Assembly (NCBI GenBank): GCA_025980505.1
Contig: JAICXI010000105.1
Span: forward strand, 1-6,770
Direction: 5' to 3'
Length of the DNA: 6,770 bases
From: a bacterium
GTDB lineage: Bacteria; Oederibacteriota; Muellerivitia; Muellerivitales; Muellerivitaceae
Positions 1-5,152 of this stretch are shown one piece after another. How positions within the stretch are numbered: position 1 is the first letter of the stretch; each line of letters opens with the position of its first letter. A program made the position numbers and the translations under genes. The notes below the pieces were generated by a model that did not search any database, was not told the origin of the DNA, and worked only from the letters and a program-made list of their open reading frames with translations.

Positions 1-519
1 CCGCTTCTTTGGAGCCACTTCCGGCCCGGGCAGAGGGCCCGGGTTTGCGCCGCGGGCATCGGGGCGGCCTTGGCTTACCACGGCCTGGCGGCTTACAACC
101 ACCATAAGGCCCTGGAGGTCGCCCGGGAGGACAGGCCCGCCGCCGTCGTCGAAGCCTTCCCCCAGCCCTTTTCGCCCTTCCGTTGGTCGGTTTATGACCG
201 GGAAGACGGCTTGCTGCGGAACACGCAGGTCGATTTCCTGGCGCAAGCGGGACCCCGGCAGTGGCAGGAATGGAAGGAGCCGCCGCGAGACGCCGACCTC
301 CAGGCCGCCCTGGATTCCCCCGCGGGCCGCCAATTCCTCTGGTTCGCCCGGGTGCCCCTCTGGGACGGGGAAAAACTAGCGGATGGGAGCACGGCGGTTT
401 ATTTCTGGGATGCGCGGTTCAACACCTATTGGCATCAGCAGCGGACAACCCACCGGTTCGGGCTGCGCGTGGTGGTGAAGGACGGACGGGTGGTCGGCGG
501 CGGGGACTGGCGGGAATAA
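1..519 (+). CDS. C-terminal part of a probable membrane-bound metal-dependent hydrolase (DUF457/YdjM-like), 5' end outside window
   Basis: The frame is open from base 1 to the TAA at 517-519 (172 codons), with no convincing internal start: the TTG at 70 lies inside the reading frame, in the middle of a hydrophobic segment, without a ribosome binding site. The gene therefore almost certainly begins upstream of the window. Visible residues about 14-36 form a membrane segment (CAAGIGAALAYHGLAAYNHH), followed by a charged turn and the motif QPFSPFRWSVYD. The remainder is soluble, rich in Trp and Phe, and ends in GGGDWRE. From memory, the order of last membrane helix, 'A.YNHH.AL..AR', then 'P.PFSPFRW' matches the C-terminus of the DUF457 (YdjM/YbcI-type) inner-membrane putative metal-dependent hydrolases. 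Their conserved His/Asp residues lie in the missing N-terminal part, so the catalytic site cannot be checked. The gene converges on the minus-strand gene ending at 571. The family call is moderate; a membrane protein's C-terminal domain is the safer statement. Confidence 0.6.
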   Translation, partial: PLLWSHFRPGQRARVCAAGIGAALAYHGLAAYNHHKALEVAREDRPAAVVEAFPQPFSPFRWSVYDREDGLLRNTQVDFLAQAGPRQWQEWKEPPRDADLQAALDSPAGRQFLWFARVPLWDGEKLADGSTAVYFWDARFNTYWHQQRTTHRFGLRVVVKDGRVVGGGDWRE

Positions 520-550
520 AAAATCCGGGGGCGGCTTGGACCGCCCCCGG
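517..550 (-). terminator. Strong intrinsic terminator for the minus-strand gene ending at 571
   Basis: A perfect 10-bp GC-rich stem (525-534 pairing with 541-550) closes a 6-base loop (535-540). Read on the minus strand, it is followed at once by A then six T (523-518), the textbook hairpin plus U-tract arrangement. It lies 21 bases beyond the stop codon of the 97-residue secreted protein. The T-tract overlaps the TAA stop (517-519) of the convergent plus-strand gene. On the plus strand no T-run follows the stem, so termination in that direction would be weaker. A smaller inverted repeat (563-568 with 575-580) sits between the stop codon and the main stem. Confidence 0.9.
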
Positions 551-570
551 GGAACCCAGCGGCCGGTTGG

Positions 571-864
571 TTAAAACCGGTCGTGGCCGCGATCAAAGCG
601 GCGGTCGTTGTCGCGGTGGAACCGGCCGTAAGCGAAGCGGTCCCGGTGGAACCGGCTGTAACGATCCCAATCCACCCGGCTGTAGTGGCGGCCCTGATAC
701 CAGCAATAGGTCCCCGGTCTTCCCAAGACCAGGCGCAGGCCCGGAAAATGAACCGCCACGGATGCCCTCGGGCCCGGGTCGTTGCCGTCAAAGTCGCGGG
801 CCGCGGCGATACCTGTCGAACCCAGCAAAACCAACAAGCCCAAAACCAGGGTTAGCTTTTTCAT
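571..864 (-). CDS. Small secreted Arg/Asp/His-rich protein of unknown function (97 aa)
   Basis: The start is ATG at 862-864, with AAGGAG (872-877 on the plus strand) seven bases upstream, a strong ribosome binding site. Residues 1-22 form a classic signal peptide: MKK, a Leu/Val-rich core, then a GIAAA cleavage region, so export across the inner membrane is likely. The mature part is about 75 residues, with a short middle segment (about 35-50, SVAVHFPGLRLVLGRP). A polar C-terminal tail (55-97) is dominated by Arg, Asp, His, Tyr and Phe. It holds two copies of (Y)xRFHRD (69-75 and 79-85) exactly ten residues apart, and ends RRFDRGHDRF. There is one cysteine (C54). I do not recognise a family. 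A His/Asp-rich tail could bind metal ions or nucleic acid, but that is only inference. The gene is monocistronic as far as seen: 295 bases separate it from the gene upstream, and a strong terminator follows it. Confidence 0.8.
   Translation of the reverse strand: MKKLTLVLGLLVLLGSTGIAAARDFDGNDPGPRASVAVHFPGLRLVLGRPGTYCWYQGRHYSRVDWDRYSRFHRDRFAYGRFHRDNDRRFDRGHDRF
614..661. repeat. In-frame 30-bp tandem repeat inside the small secreted protein gene
   Basis: The 13-base string cggtggaaccggc occurs at 614-626 and again at 644-656. The match extends through gtaa with one C/T difference. The period is 30 bases, exactly ten codons, so the repeat keeps the reading frame and encodes the two YxRFHRD units. 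It looks like a recent or selected duplication in the low-complexity tail. Confidence 0.7.
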
Positions 865-1159
865 GGTTCTTCTCCTTTTCGGAATTAGGGAACCCCCGGC
901 AATCCGCCGCCAAGAAGGGCCGGCTTTGGATGCCGGTAAAACCCAAATGGCGGTCTTGAGAGGCGCCCCTTATTTCATCCTTCAGGAATAGGACGGACTT
1001 GGGGGGCGGCGGGTTTCGGCGCGAAAGAGGGGTTTTGGAGAATATATTTTAGGGACCGGCGACACTTTTGAGGCTCAAACGCCGGTAAGCCCCTTGCCGG
1101 CGGCGGGTTGGAAAGAAAAAGAAGAAGCGGCTGCCCGGTCGGCTTCCTTGAGGGGGGGA
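865..1159. other. Intergenic region with inverted repeats; no gene seen
   Basis: These 295 bases separate two minus-strand genes. No frame gives a credible protein and I see no tRNA-like structure. The region must hold the promoter of the gene ending at 571, but no hexamer pair stands out. An A/T-rich patch at 1041-1051 reads TAAAATATATT on the minus strand, without a well-spaced -35 box. Two inverted repeats are present: a 5-bp one (920-924 with 932-936) and a larger compound one (1055-1086, listed separately). Downstream of the TPR gene the minus strand is T-rich (about 1111-1126) but lacks a good stem, so any terminator there would be weak. Confidence 0.6.
1055..1086. repeat. Compound inverted repeat (7-bp stem plus 6-bp stem)
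   Basis: ACCGGCG (1055-1061) pairs perfectly with CGCCGGT (1080-1086). Inside it TTTGAG (1067-1072) pairs perfectly with CTCAAA (1074-1079) around a single central G. The two stems are separated only by a 5-base bulge (1062-1066) on one side. It lies between the TPR gene and the small secreted gene and is not followed by a T-run on either strand, so it is not a standard terminator. It could be an operator or an RNA structure in the downstream gene's leader; the sequence does not decide. Confidence 0.5.
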
Positions 1160-1660
1160 CTATTTCCCGGCCCTTGCCTGATCGGCGGCTTGCCGCAGGG
1201 CCTGTTGCAGGTCTTCCAGTTGTTCCCGCCCGGCCGGGCCGTAGCTTCTCAAGATATCCATTTCCCTCAAGGCGGCCTGGAGATATGCCTCTCCCAGGTA
1301 TTCCCGCGCTTCGGCGAAGTCCGGGCGGAGCTGGAGGGCCTTTTTGTAGTTTTCCAGCGCCTCGTCGATGCGGCCGGTCTTGCGCTGGGCGTGGGCCAGC
1401 ATGTTCAAGGCGTCCGGATTGTCGGGTTCCAGTTTCAAGGCATCCCGGAAAAAACCGATGGCTCCGGTGAAATCGCCCTTGTCGCCGGCTTCGACGCCCT
1501 TTTGGTAGAGCCCCTGCGCCTTTTGGGCCCGCTCATAGGCTCCCTGGTCGACCCTGCCGCCGGAAGGAGCCCCGCCCCCTCCGCCCGCGTTAGCGTAGGA
1601 AACCGCCCTTAGCGCCGCAAAGACAAACGTCCCGGCTAAAAACACCCATGTCCGCCGCAT
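1160..1660 (-). CDS. Exported tetratricopeptide-repeat (TPR) protein (166 aa)
   Basis: I choose the ATG at 1658-1660 over the TTG five codons upstream, because a perfect AGGAGG lies six bases before the ATG. Residues 1-25 form a signal peptide (MRRTW, hydrophobic core, SYANA cleavage site). A Gly/Ser-rich linker follows (26-40). TPR unit 1 spans about 48-81 (QGLYQKGVEAGDKGDF...LKLEPDN) and unit 2 about 82-115 (DALNMLAHAQRKTGRIDEAL...LQLRPDF), both with the usual Gly/Ala/Pro consensus positions. A third, degenerate unit begins EAREYLGEAYLQAA (117-130) and continues as helices to the end. From memory, 'EYLGEAYL' near the C-terminus recurs in small periplasmic TPR proteins of Gram-negative bacteria, some with a Cys pair in the last segment; no cysteine is present here. 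TPRs mediate protein-protein contacts, so this is probably a periplasmic scaffold; its partner is unknown. Flanking gaps of 173 and 295 bases suggest its own promoter. Confidence 0.85.
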   Translation of the reverse strand: MRRTWVFLAGTFVFAALRAVSYANAGGGGGAPSGGRVDQGAYERAQKAQGLYQKGVEAGDKGDFTGAIGFFRDALKLEPDNPDALNMLAHAQRKTGRIDEALENYKKALQLRPDFAEAREYLGEAYLQAALREMDILRSYGPAGREQLEDLQQALRQAADQARAGK

Positions 1661-1666
1661 GAAAAG

Positions 1667-1672
1667 CCTCCT
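1667..1672 (-). promoter_or_regulatory. Ribosome binding site that fixes the TPR gene start
   Basis: The minus strand reads AGGAGG here, a full match to the anti-Shine-Dalgarno consensus. Six bases separate it from the ATG at 1658-1660. The alternative TTG at 1673-1675 lies upstream of this site and has no comparable one of its own, so the longer 171-codon reading is unlikely. Confidence 0.85.
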
Positions 1673-1833
1673 CAAGTAAAAAGGGATATTCCTTAACTAC
1701 AGGAAACCGGGAGGAAGGTTACCGGCGGTGGGTTCCGGTGTGGGAAAGGGGCGCCTTGCTTAAAACGATACGGCTGCGGGGCGGAAGAAAGGGAAAGCCG
1801 GGGCCGGGATGGGGAAATGAAAGACCCGTCCGG

Positions 1834-2289
1834 TTACTTCTTTTTCTTGATCTGGTCGTTGGGCAGGATGCCGAGGTACTGGGCGGCCGCGACCCCGGCC
1901 ATGGAATAACCGGCCACGGCTCCGACGGTTCCCCAGAATTTTTCATCCGGGGTGGGGTGGTGGGGACGGTTGGAAAGGACAGGATCAAGGTCGGCGTTGA
2001 GTTTGTCGTAATCCAGCGGGGACGCGGAGAACTCGGGATTGTCGTAAAGTCCGAGGGGCTTGAGGAGGGTTGGGCTTTTTTTAACGGCCGGTTTTCGGAA
2101 GATGGAAGATTCGGTTTCGTTCTTGAGGGCCTTCGGCCTGGCGGAAACCTTGGAGATTGGAGCGCCCGACTTGGAGACCGCCAAGGTTGGCGTCGGTGAG
2201 GGGACGGGGCCCGCCGCCGGCGCTGGGATTGGTAATAGCCCAGCCACCAACAAGAAAACGAAGAGATTCTTTTGCGTCTTTGTGTTCAT
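1834..2289 (-). CDS. Exported protein of unknown function with C-terminal hydrophobic segment (151 aa)
   Basis: The reading frame runs from ATG (2287-2289) to TAA (1834-1836). Residues 1-26 look like a signal peptide: Lys-containing n-region, FVFLLVAGLLPI core, PAPAA cleavage region. A Pro/Ser/Thr/Lys-rich, probably disordered stretch follows (27-75). The segment around 78-115 (LGLYDNPEF...DYDKLNADLDPVLSNRPHHPTPDEKF) looks more structured. A hydrophobic, Gly/Ala-rich helix (about 119-141) could re-insert in the membrane, and the protein ends IKKKK. A signal peptide plus a C-terminal membrane helix followed by lysines would leave the middle in the periplasm and the lysine tail in the cytoplasm; this topology is inference. 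The ribosome binding site is weak (TAGG only). I recognise no family. The gene stands alone, with 227 bases to recR upstream and 173 to the TPR gene downstream. Confidence 0.7.
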   Translation of the reverse strand: MNTKTQKNLFVFLLVAGLLPIPAPAAGPVPSPTPTLAVSKSGAPISKVSARPKALKNETESSIFRKPAVKKSPTLLKPLGLYDNPEFSASPLDYDKLNADLDPVLSNRPHHPTPDEKFWGTVGAVAGYSMAGVAAAQYLGILPNDQIKKKK

Positions 2290-2364
2290 GAGCCTATTTT
2301 CGGACTTTTGGGGGGCCGCCTCAAGCCATAGGATGGCGATTTGAACACGATCCTGGAATTCGGC

Positions 2365-2382
2365 GGGTGGTTTCCTCCACCC
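2365..2382. repeat. Short perfect inverted repeat upstream of the 151-aa gene
   Basis: GGGTGG (2365-2370) pairs with CCACCC (2377-2382) around a 6-base loop. It lies about 75 bases upstream of the ATG at 2289, in the 227-base gap after recR. No T-run follows on either strand. It could be a regulatory site or a chance GC-rich palindrome. Confidence 0.4.
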
Positions 2383-2422
2383 TCCCAGCGGAACCTGTTT
2401 TGGCGAAAGGGGAATGAGAAGC

Positions 2423-2470
2423 GGTGAAAATCACCCTCACCCCGACCCTCTCCCCTCAAGGGAGAGGGGG
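2423..2470. repeat. Intergenic palindrome of the widespread 'CCCTCACCCC...CCCTCTCCC' type
   Basis: A 9-bp perfect stem (CCCTCTCCC 2446-2454 with GGGAGAGGG 2460-2468) encloses a 5-base loop. It is preceded by the pyrimidine-rich arm CCCTCACCCCGA and by a small 5-bp hairpin (2423-2427 with 2431-2435). From memory, this arrangement matches an intergenic repeat seen in many copies in numerous GC-rich bacterial genomes. It lies 50-70 bases downstream of the recR stop, so its stem may protect or end the recR transcript. The minus strand lacks a U-tract after the main stem, so I do not call it an intrinsic terminator. Only one copy is in the window, so its dispersed nature cannot be shown here. Confidence 0.6.
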
Positions 2471-2516
2471 AATTGATTACGGCTTTTAAGAATGGGGTTG
2501 GTACTGAATCAACTTC

Positions 2517-3119
2517 CTATAATTCTCTTCGCCCTTCGAGCGCCTTAAGGAGGGTCGATTCATCCGCGTATTCCACGTCGCCGCCGGAGGGCAGGCCCCG
2601 GGCCAGGCGGGTGACCTTGACGGCCGTCCCTTTCAAGAGCTGCTGGATATAAAGGGCGGTGGAATCCCCTTCCACCGTGGGATCGGTGGCTACGATGATT
2701 TCCTTGAAGGTGGGGCGGCCTTTCACGCGCGCTACCAGCGCGTCCAGGGTCAGGTTCTCCGGGCCCCGTCCCTCCAGGGGTGAAAGGGTGCCGCCCAGGA
2801 CATGGTAAAGGCCGTGGTATTCGTGGGTGCGCTCAAAGGCCACCACGTCGCTTGGGTCTTCCACCACAAGGAGGGAGGTTTTATCCCTCGTGCCCATGGA
2901 ACAAATGCGGCAGAGGATTTCCTCGGTCAGGTTGAAACAGTCCTTGCAGGGGTGGAGTTTGGTGCGGGCTTCCACCAGGGACTGGGCCAAGGCCTTGGAG
3001 GCGTCCGCGGGTTGCTTCAACATATGAAAGGCCAGGCGCTGGGCCGTGCGCGGGCCGATGCCGGGAAGCTTTTCCAACTCGTGGAAGAGGCGCTCTAAGG
3101 AAGGGGGATATTCGGCCAA
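2517..3119 (-). CDS. recR: Recombination mediator protein RecR (200 aa, full length)
   Basis: RecR acts with RecF and RecO to load RecA on SSB-coated single-stranded DNA at gaps and stalled forks in the cytoplasm. All expected elements are present. A helix-hairpin-helix DNA-binding region lies at about 8-34 (LPGIGPRTAQRLAFHML). A four-Cys zinc module is intact at C58, C61, C70 and C73 (HPCKDC...CRIC). A TOPRIM domain spans about 81-175, with the acidic ED at 87-88 (LLVVEDPSDV) and the ATDPTVEGDSTALYI motif at 144-158. The C-terminal LARGLPSGGDVEYAD motif (172-186) follows. The length is typical of the family. The start is TTG at 3117-3119; an AG-rich site (GAGAG) six bases upstream supports it, and MAEYPPSLERL is the usual RecR N-terminus. 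It begins 48 bases after the creD stop on the same strand, so it is probably co-transcribed with creD, ybaB and dnaX. Confidence 0.97.
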   Translation of the reverse strand: MAEYPPSLERLFHELEKLPGIGPRTAQRLAFHMLKQPADASKALAQSLVEARTKLHPCKDCFNLTEEILCRICSMGTRDKTSLLVVEDPSDVVAFERTHEYHGLYHVLGGTLSPLEGRGPENLTLDALVARVKGRPTFKEIIVATDPTVEGDSTALYIQQLLKGTAVKVTRLARGLPSGGDVEYADESTLLKALEGRREL

Positions 3120-3167
3120 AATGAACTCTCTTTTTCGGGTTTGCTTGAAGGGCCCTGGAAGGCCGCC

Positions 3168-4610
3168 CTAACGTCTTTTTTTCATGGCAATAGCGTCTTT
3201 CCCGCCGGCCTGGTACCAATCCACCTTCCGGGTGGCGTACATGACCACCGCCAGGCTGACAAATAGGCCGATTGAACCGAGGAGGAGCGAGTAGTCTTCC
3301 GCCTTCAACAGGCAATACAAATAGCCGTAAATGAAGGCCAAAAGCAAGCCGATCATGCGGGCTTGCCTCCAGTGCCACAACAGGCTGCTGCTATAGGCCG
3401 TAATGAGGCCGATGGTGGACGCGGCCGCGATCAGGTAGGCCCATCCAAAACCGATGAACTCGGAGAAGGAAAGGAGCAGCAGGTAGAAAAGGATCAGGGC
3501 AAAACCCACCAAAAGGTACTGGAAAGCGTGGATCCGGACCTTCGAAAGCACTTCGAAGAGGAAGAAGATGAGGAAGGTGAGGGCGAGGAAAAGCTCGCCG
3601 TACTTGGCCGAGCGGGTGGCGGCCTGGTAATTGTCCACGGGATAAAAGAAATCCACGCCGAAGGTTGAGGGGCCCAAGTCCCGTACGTTAGGGGTCGTTT
3701 CATCCCCTCCCGCGTAAGTTGAGGCATTGGAAGCCAGCTGGACCTGGAACTCCACGGGGGAATTGGCGGTGCTCCATTGTTGCGGGAAATTCCGGGCCAG
3801 GTTGGGGATTTCCCATTGGGCGGTGAAGCCGTTCGGCCCCACTTGCCGTTCGTTGGGAAGGAAGGCCCCCTGGAAGCTCGGATTGGGCCAGGGAGAGGCG
3901 AAGTGAACGGAGGTTTGCCTTCCCAAGGGTATGAAACTCAAGTTCCCCGCCCCGTTCAGGGTGAAGCCCAGGGAAAAGGAGAGGGAGGGACGCCGCGCCG
4001 AAAGGTCCAAGCCGGCGTGGATCCCGGAAGAGACCGTTTGGATGGGGGGGAGGCCTGGTTCCAGGGAAACGTCCTTTCCATCCACGATAAGGCGGGCGTC
4101 CTTCTGGATGCCGCGGATGTCCGAAAGGCCCTGCACCAGCGCGGCCTTGTTCCAGAGGATTTTTTGGGGCTGGACCGCGAAACCGTTGAAGTTGGGCCAG
4201 GGGAACGTCCCCTTCAAGGACACTTTGGCTTGGTACAGGACCACCTCATAAATCCCCCGGTGGCGCACCTGGGGATCGGCCTGGATTTCCTCCTCAAGGC
4301 TGTCGGGAAGGAAAACGGCGTAATAAAGGGAGGTGGTTTGCTGAACTTCCTTTTTCTCGTTGACCGCTTTTTCCAGGACAAGGTAGGGCACCACCAGGAA
4401 AGGCCCGGCTAAAACCTGGGAGCCTCCCCATTGGGCGCTGACCTGCTGGCGGGCCTCGTCCCGGTGCCGTTCCCGGTCGCCGATGACGTCCGTGACCATG
4501 CTTTTGGGAATCAGAAGAAGCAGGAGCAGGACGGTGATGGCGATGAACTTCGCGGTGGAGGATGTGGTGATGGAATGGAATTTTTCGGACAGACCATCAA
4601 CAATCGACAT
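3168..4610 (-). CDS. creD: CreD-family inner-membrane protein (480 aa, full length)
   Basis: Residues about 21-36 form one N-terminal membrane helix. A large periplasmic domain follows (about 45-335). Five closely packed C-terminal helices follow at about 338-354, 362-381, 388-408, 418-434 and 439-459. This is the layout of the CreD family, formerly Cet. Family landmarks are visible: GPFLVVPY (69-76), HRGIYEVVLYQAKVSLKGTF (117-136), FASPWPNPSFQGAFLP (237-252), and the highly conserved run from FGVDFFYPVDNYQ (317-329) through AKYGELFLALTF into the second helix. In E. coli creD belongs to the CreBC two-component regulon; its expression affects envelope integrity, colicin E2 tolerance and beta-lactam response, but its biochemical role is unknown. 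No creB or creC lies in this window. The ATG at 4608-4610 has a purine-rich AAAGGGGG site five bases upstream. Its position between ybaB and recR is unusual. A T-run and TAAAAT (minus strand, about 4637-4648) upstream could be part of a promoter, but no good -35 box is spaced correctly. Confidence 0.95.
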   Translation of the reverse strand: MSIVDGLSEKFHSITTSSTAKFIAITVLLLLLLIPKSMVTDVIGDRERHRDEARQQVSAQWGGSQVLAGPFLVVPYLVLEKAVNEKKEVQQTTSLYYAVFLPDSLEEEIQADPQVRHRGIYEVVLYQAKVSLKGTFPWPNFNGFAVQPQKILWNKAALVQGLSDIRGIQKDARLIVDGKDVSLEPGLPPIQTVSSGIHAGLDLSARRPSLSFSLGFTLNGAGNLSFIPLGRQTSVHFASPWPNPSFQGAFLPNERQVGPNGFTAQWEIPNLARNFPQQWSTANSPVEFQVQLASNASTYAGGDETTPNVRDLGPSTFGVDFFYPVDNYQAATRSAKYGELFLALTFLIFFLFEVLSKVRIHAFQYLLVGFALILFYLLLLSFSEFIGFGWAYLIAAASTIGLITAYSSSLLWHWRQARMIGLLLAFIYGYLYCLLKAEDYSLLLGSIGLFVSLAVVMYATRKVDWYQAGGKDAIAMKKRR

Positions 4611-4673
4611 AGGAACCCCCTTTGATATTGTCCTCCATTTTAAAAAAACCTAAATCGGGGCCTTGAAAAAGTT

Positions 4674-4692
4674 CCGGCAATCCGAGGCCGCC
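4674..4692. repeat. 19-bp direct repeat, outer copy of the ybaB tail
   Basis: ccggcaatccgaggccgcc is identical to 4777-4795, which lies in the last codons of ybaB. Read on the minus strand, this copy would encode GGLGLPELFQ, against GGLGLPGLF-stop for the true end. Weaker similarity therefore continues past the exact 19 bases, and the stop codon TAA corresponds to CAA. The copy is non-coding today and lies between ybaB and creD. Confidence 0.85.
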
Positions 4693-4776
4693 CCCAGCAA
4701 ACCTGGGATGGCCGCGTCGCAAAGCGCGCCTATCGGCGCGGCTCCTCGCCATGACCGGCGGCTCTTTAAAATAAAC
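4693..4776. repeat. Hairpin-rich dispersed-repeat-like (REP/MITE-type) element between ybaB and creD
   Basis: Three nested or adjacent palindromes fill this stretch: CCCAG/CTGGG (4693-4697 with 4703-4707), ATGGC/GCCAT (4708-4712 with 4748-4752), and CGCGCC/GGCGCG around TATC (4725-4740). An alternative pairing is GCCGCG (4711-4716) with CGGCGC-type bases at 4737-4742. On the minus strand the arms read TCATGGCGAGGAGC and GCGACGCGGCCATCC. From memory these resemble the common bacterial intergenic repeats of the form (T)CATTGCGAGGAGCGAAGCGACGAAGCAATC, here with GG/CC variants. The left edge of this region overlaps the ybaB stop, and the element is bracketed by the 19-bp direct repeat. It may shape or attenuate the ybaB-creD transcript. 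Copies elsewhere in the genome would confirm mobility. Confidence 0.55.
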
Positions 4777-5077
4777 CCGGCAATCCGAGGCCGCCGGCCA
4801 TTTTTCCCATTTCGGTTTTCAACTTTTCGTTCACCTGGCGGCCCGCGTCGTTGACCGCGGCCTGGATCAGGTCCTGCAGCATGTCCGCGTCGCCTGAAGC
4901 CATGACCTTGGGGTCCACCAAAACCTTCCGTACCTCGTGCTTGCCGTTCAAGGTGACGGTGACCGCGCCGCCCCCGGCCGACCCGGTGAAGGACTGTTTT
5001 TCCAGTTCCTCCTGGAATTGGGCCATTTTTTCCTTGAGCATCTGGGCCTGGCGGATCATGTCGAACATGTTGGGCAT
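4766..5077 (-). CDS. ybaB: YbaB/EbfC family nucleoid-associated protein (103 aa, full length)
   Basis: YbaB/EbfC proteins are small dimeric DNA-binding proteins that coat the nucleoid and are encoded next to dnaX and recR in most bacteria. Recognisable parts are the N-terminal helix (MFDMIRQAQMLKEKMAQFQEEL, about 4-25) and the beta-strand core with the conserved Gly-Gly turn (GSAGGGAVTVTLNGKHEVRKVLVDP, 32-56). The C-terminal helix (DMLQDLIQAAVNDAGRQVNEKLKTEMGKM, 65-93) is followed by a Gly-rich tail ending GLPGLF, typical of the family. The start ATG at 5075-5077 has a CGGAG site about six bases upstream. It begins 73 bases after the dnaX stop on the same strand and is very likely part of the same transcript. 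The last 19 coding bases before the final three codons are duplicated downstream (4674-4692). Confidence 0.95.
   Translation of the reverse strand: MPNMFDMIRQAQMLKEKMAQFQEELEKQSFTGSAGGGAVTVTLNGKHEVRKVLVDPKVMASGDADMLQDLIQAAVNDAGRQVNEKLKTEMGKMAGGLGLPGLF
4777..4795. repeat. 19-bp direct repeat, inner copy within the ybaB 3' end
   Basis: This is the coding copy: on the minus strand it encodes GGLGLP just before the final GLF and the stop of YbaB. It matches 4674-4692 exactly, with a 103-base offset between the two copies. Confidence 0.85.
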
Positions 5078-5121
5078 CGATAACTCCGGTTGTCAGCAGC
5101 CGGCGGTTTGCAAAGGCTTTT

Positions 5122-5152
5122 ACTGACCGCTGGTAGCTGAAGACTGACCGCT
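5122..5152. repeat. Short direct repeat in the dnaX-ybaB spacer
   Basis: actgaccgct occurs at 5122-5131 and 5143-5152, with ggtagctgaag between. The second copy runs into the dnaX stop codon (5151-5153). The spacer reads as degenerate CTGA/GCTGA-type units (ctgaccgct, agctgaag, actgaccgct), a low-complexity style often seen between genes in environmental bacterial genomes. No promoter or terminator is evident in these 73 bases. Confidence 0.6.

Noticed and set aside
25..43. 7-bp GC-only inverted repeat (25-31 with 37-43) near the left edge
   Set aside because: It lies inside the coding frame of the first gene and is explained by Arg/Pro/Gly codons in GC-rich DNA.
261..959. Long plus-strand open frame (232 codons) across the end of the first gene and the small secreted gene
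   Set aside because: It is a Gly/Pro/Arg-rich shadow frame overlapping two better-supported genes and a terminator, with no ribosome binding site or recognisable domain.
1658..1675. Longer TPR protein starting at the TTG at 1673-1675
   Set aside because: The AGGAGG ribosome binding site lies between that TTG and the ATG at 1658-1660, so the ATG is the natural start and gives a standard signal peptide.
2881..3378. Minus-strand open frame overlapping recR and the creD 3' end
   Set aside because: It runs in a different frame through two clear conserved genes; its composition (Pro/Gly/Arg/His) is that of a GC-rich shadow frame.
4637..4665. Promoter for creD using TAAAAT on the minus strand as the -10 box
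   Set aside because: At 16-18 base spacing the upstream hexamers are poor matches to TTGACA, so there is not enough support to list it as a feature.
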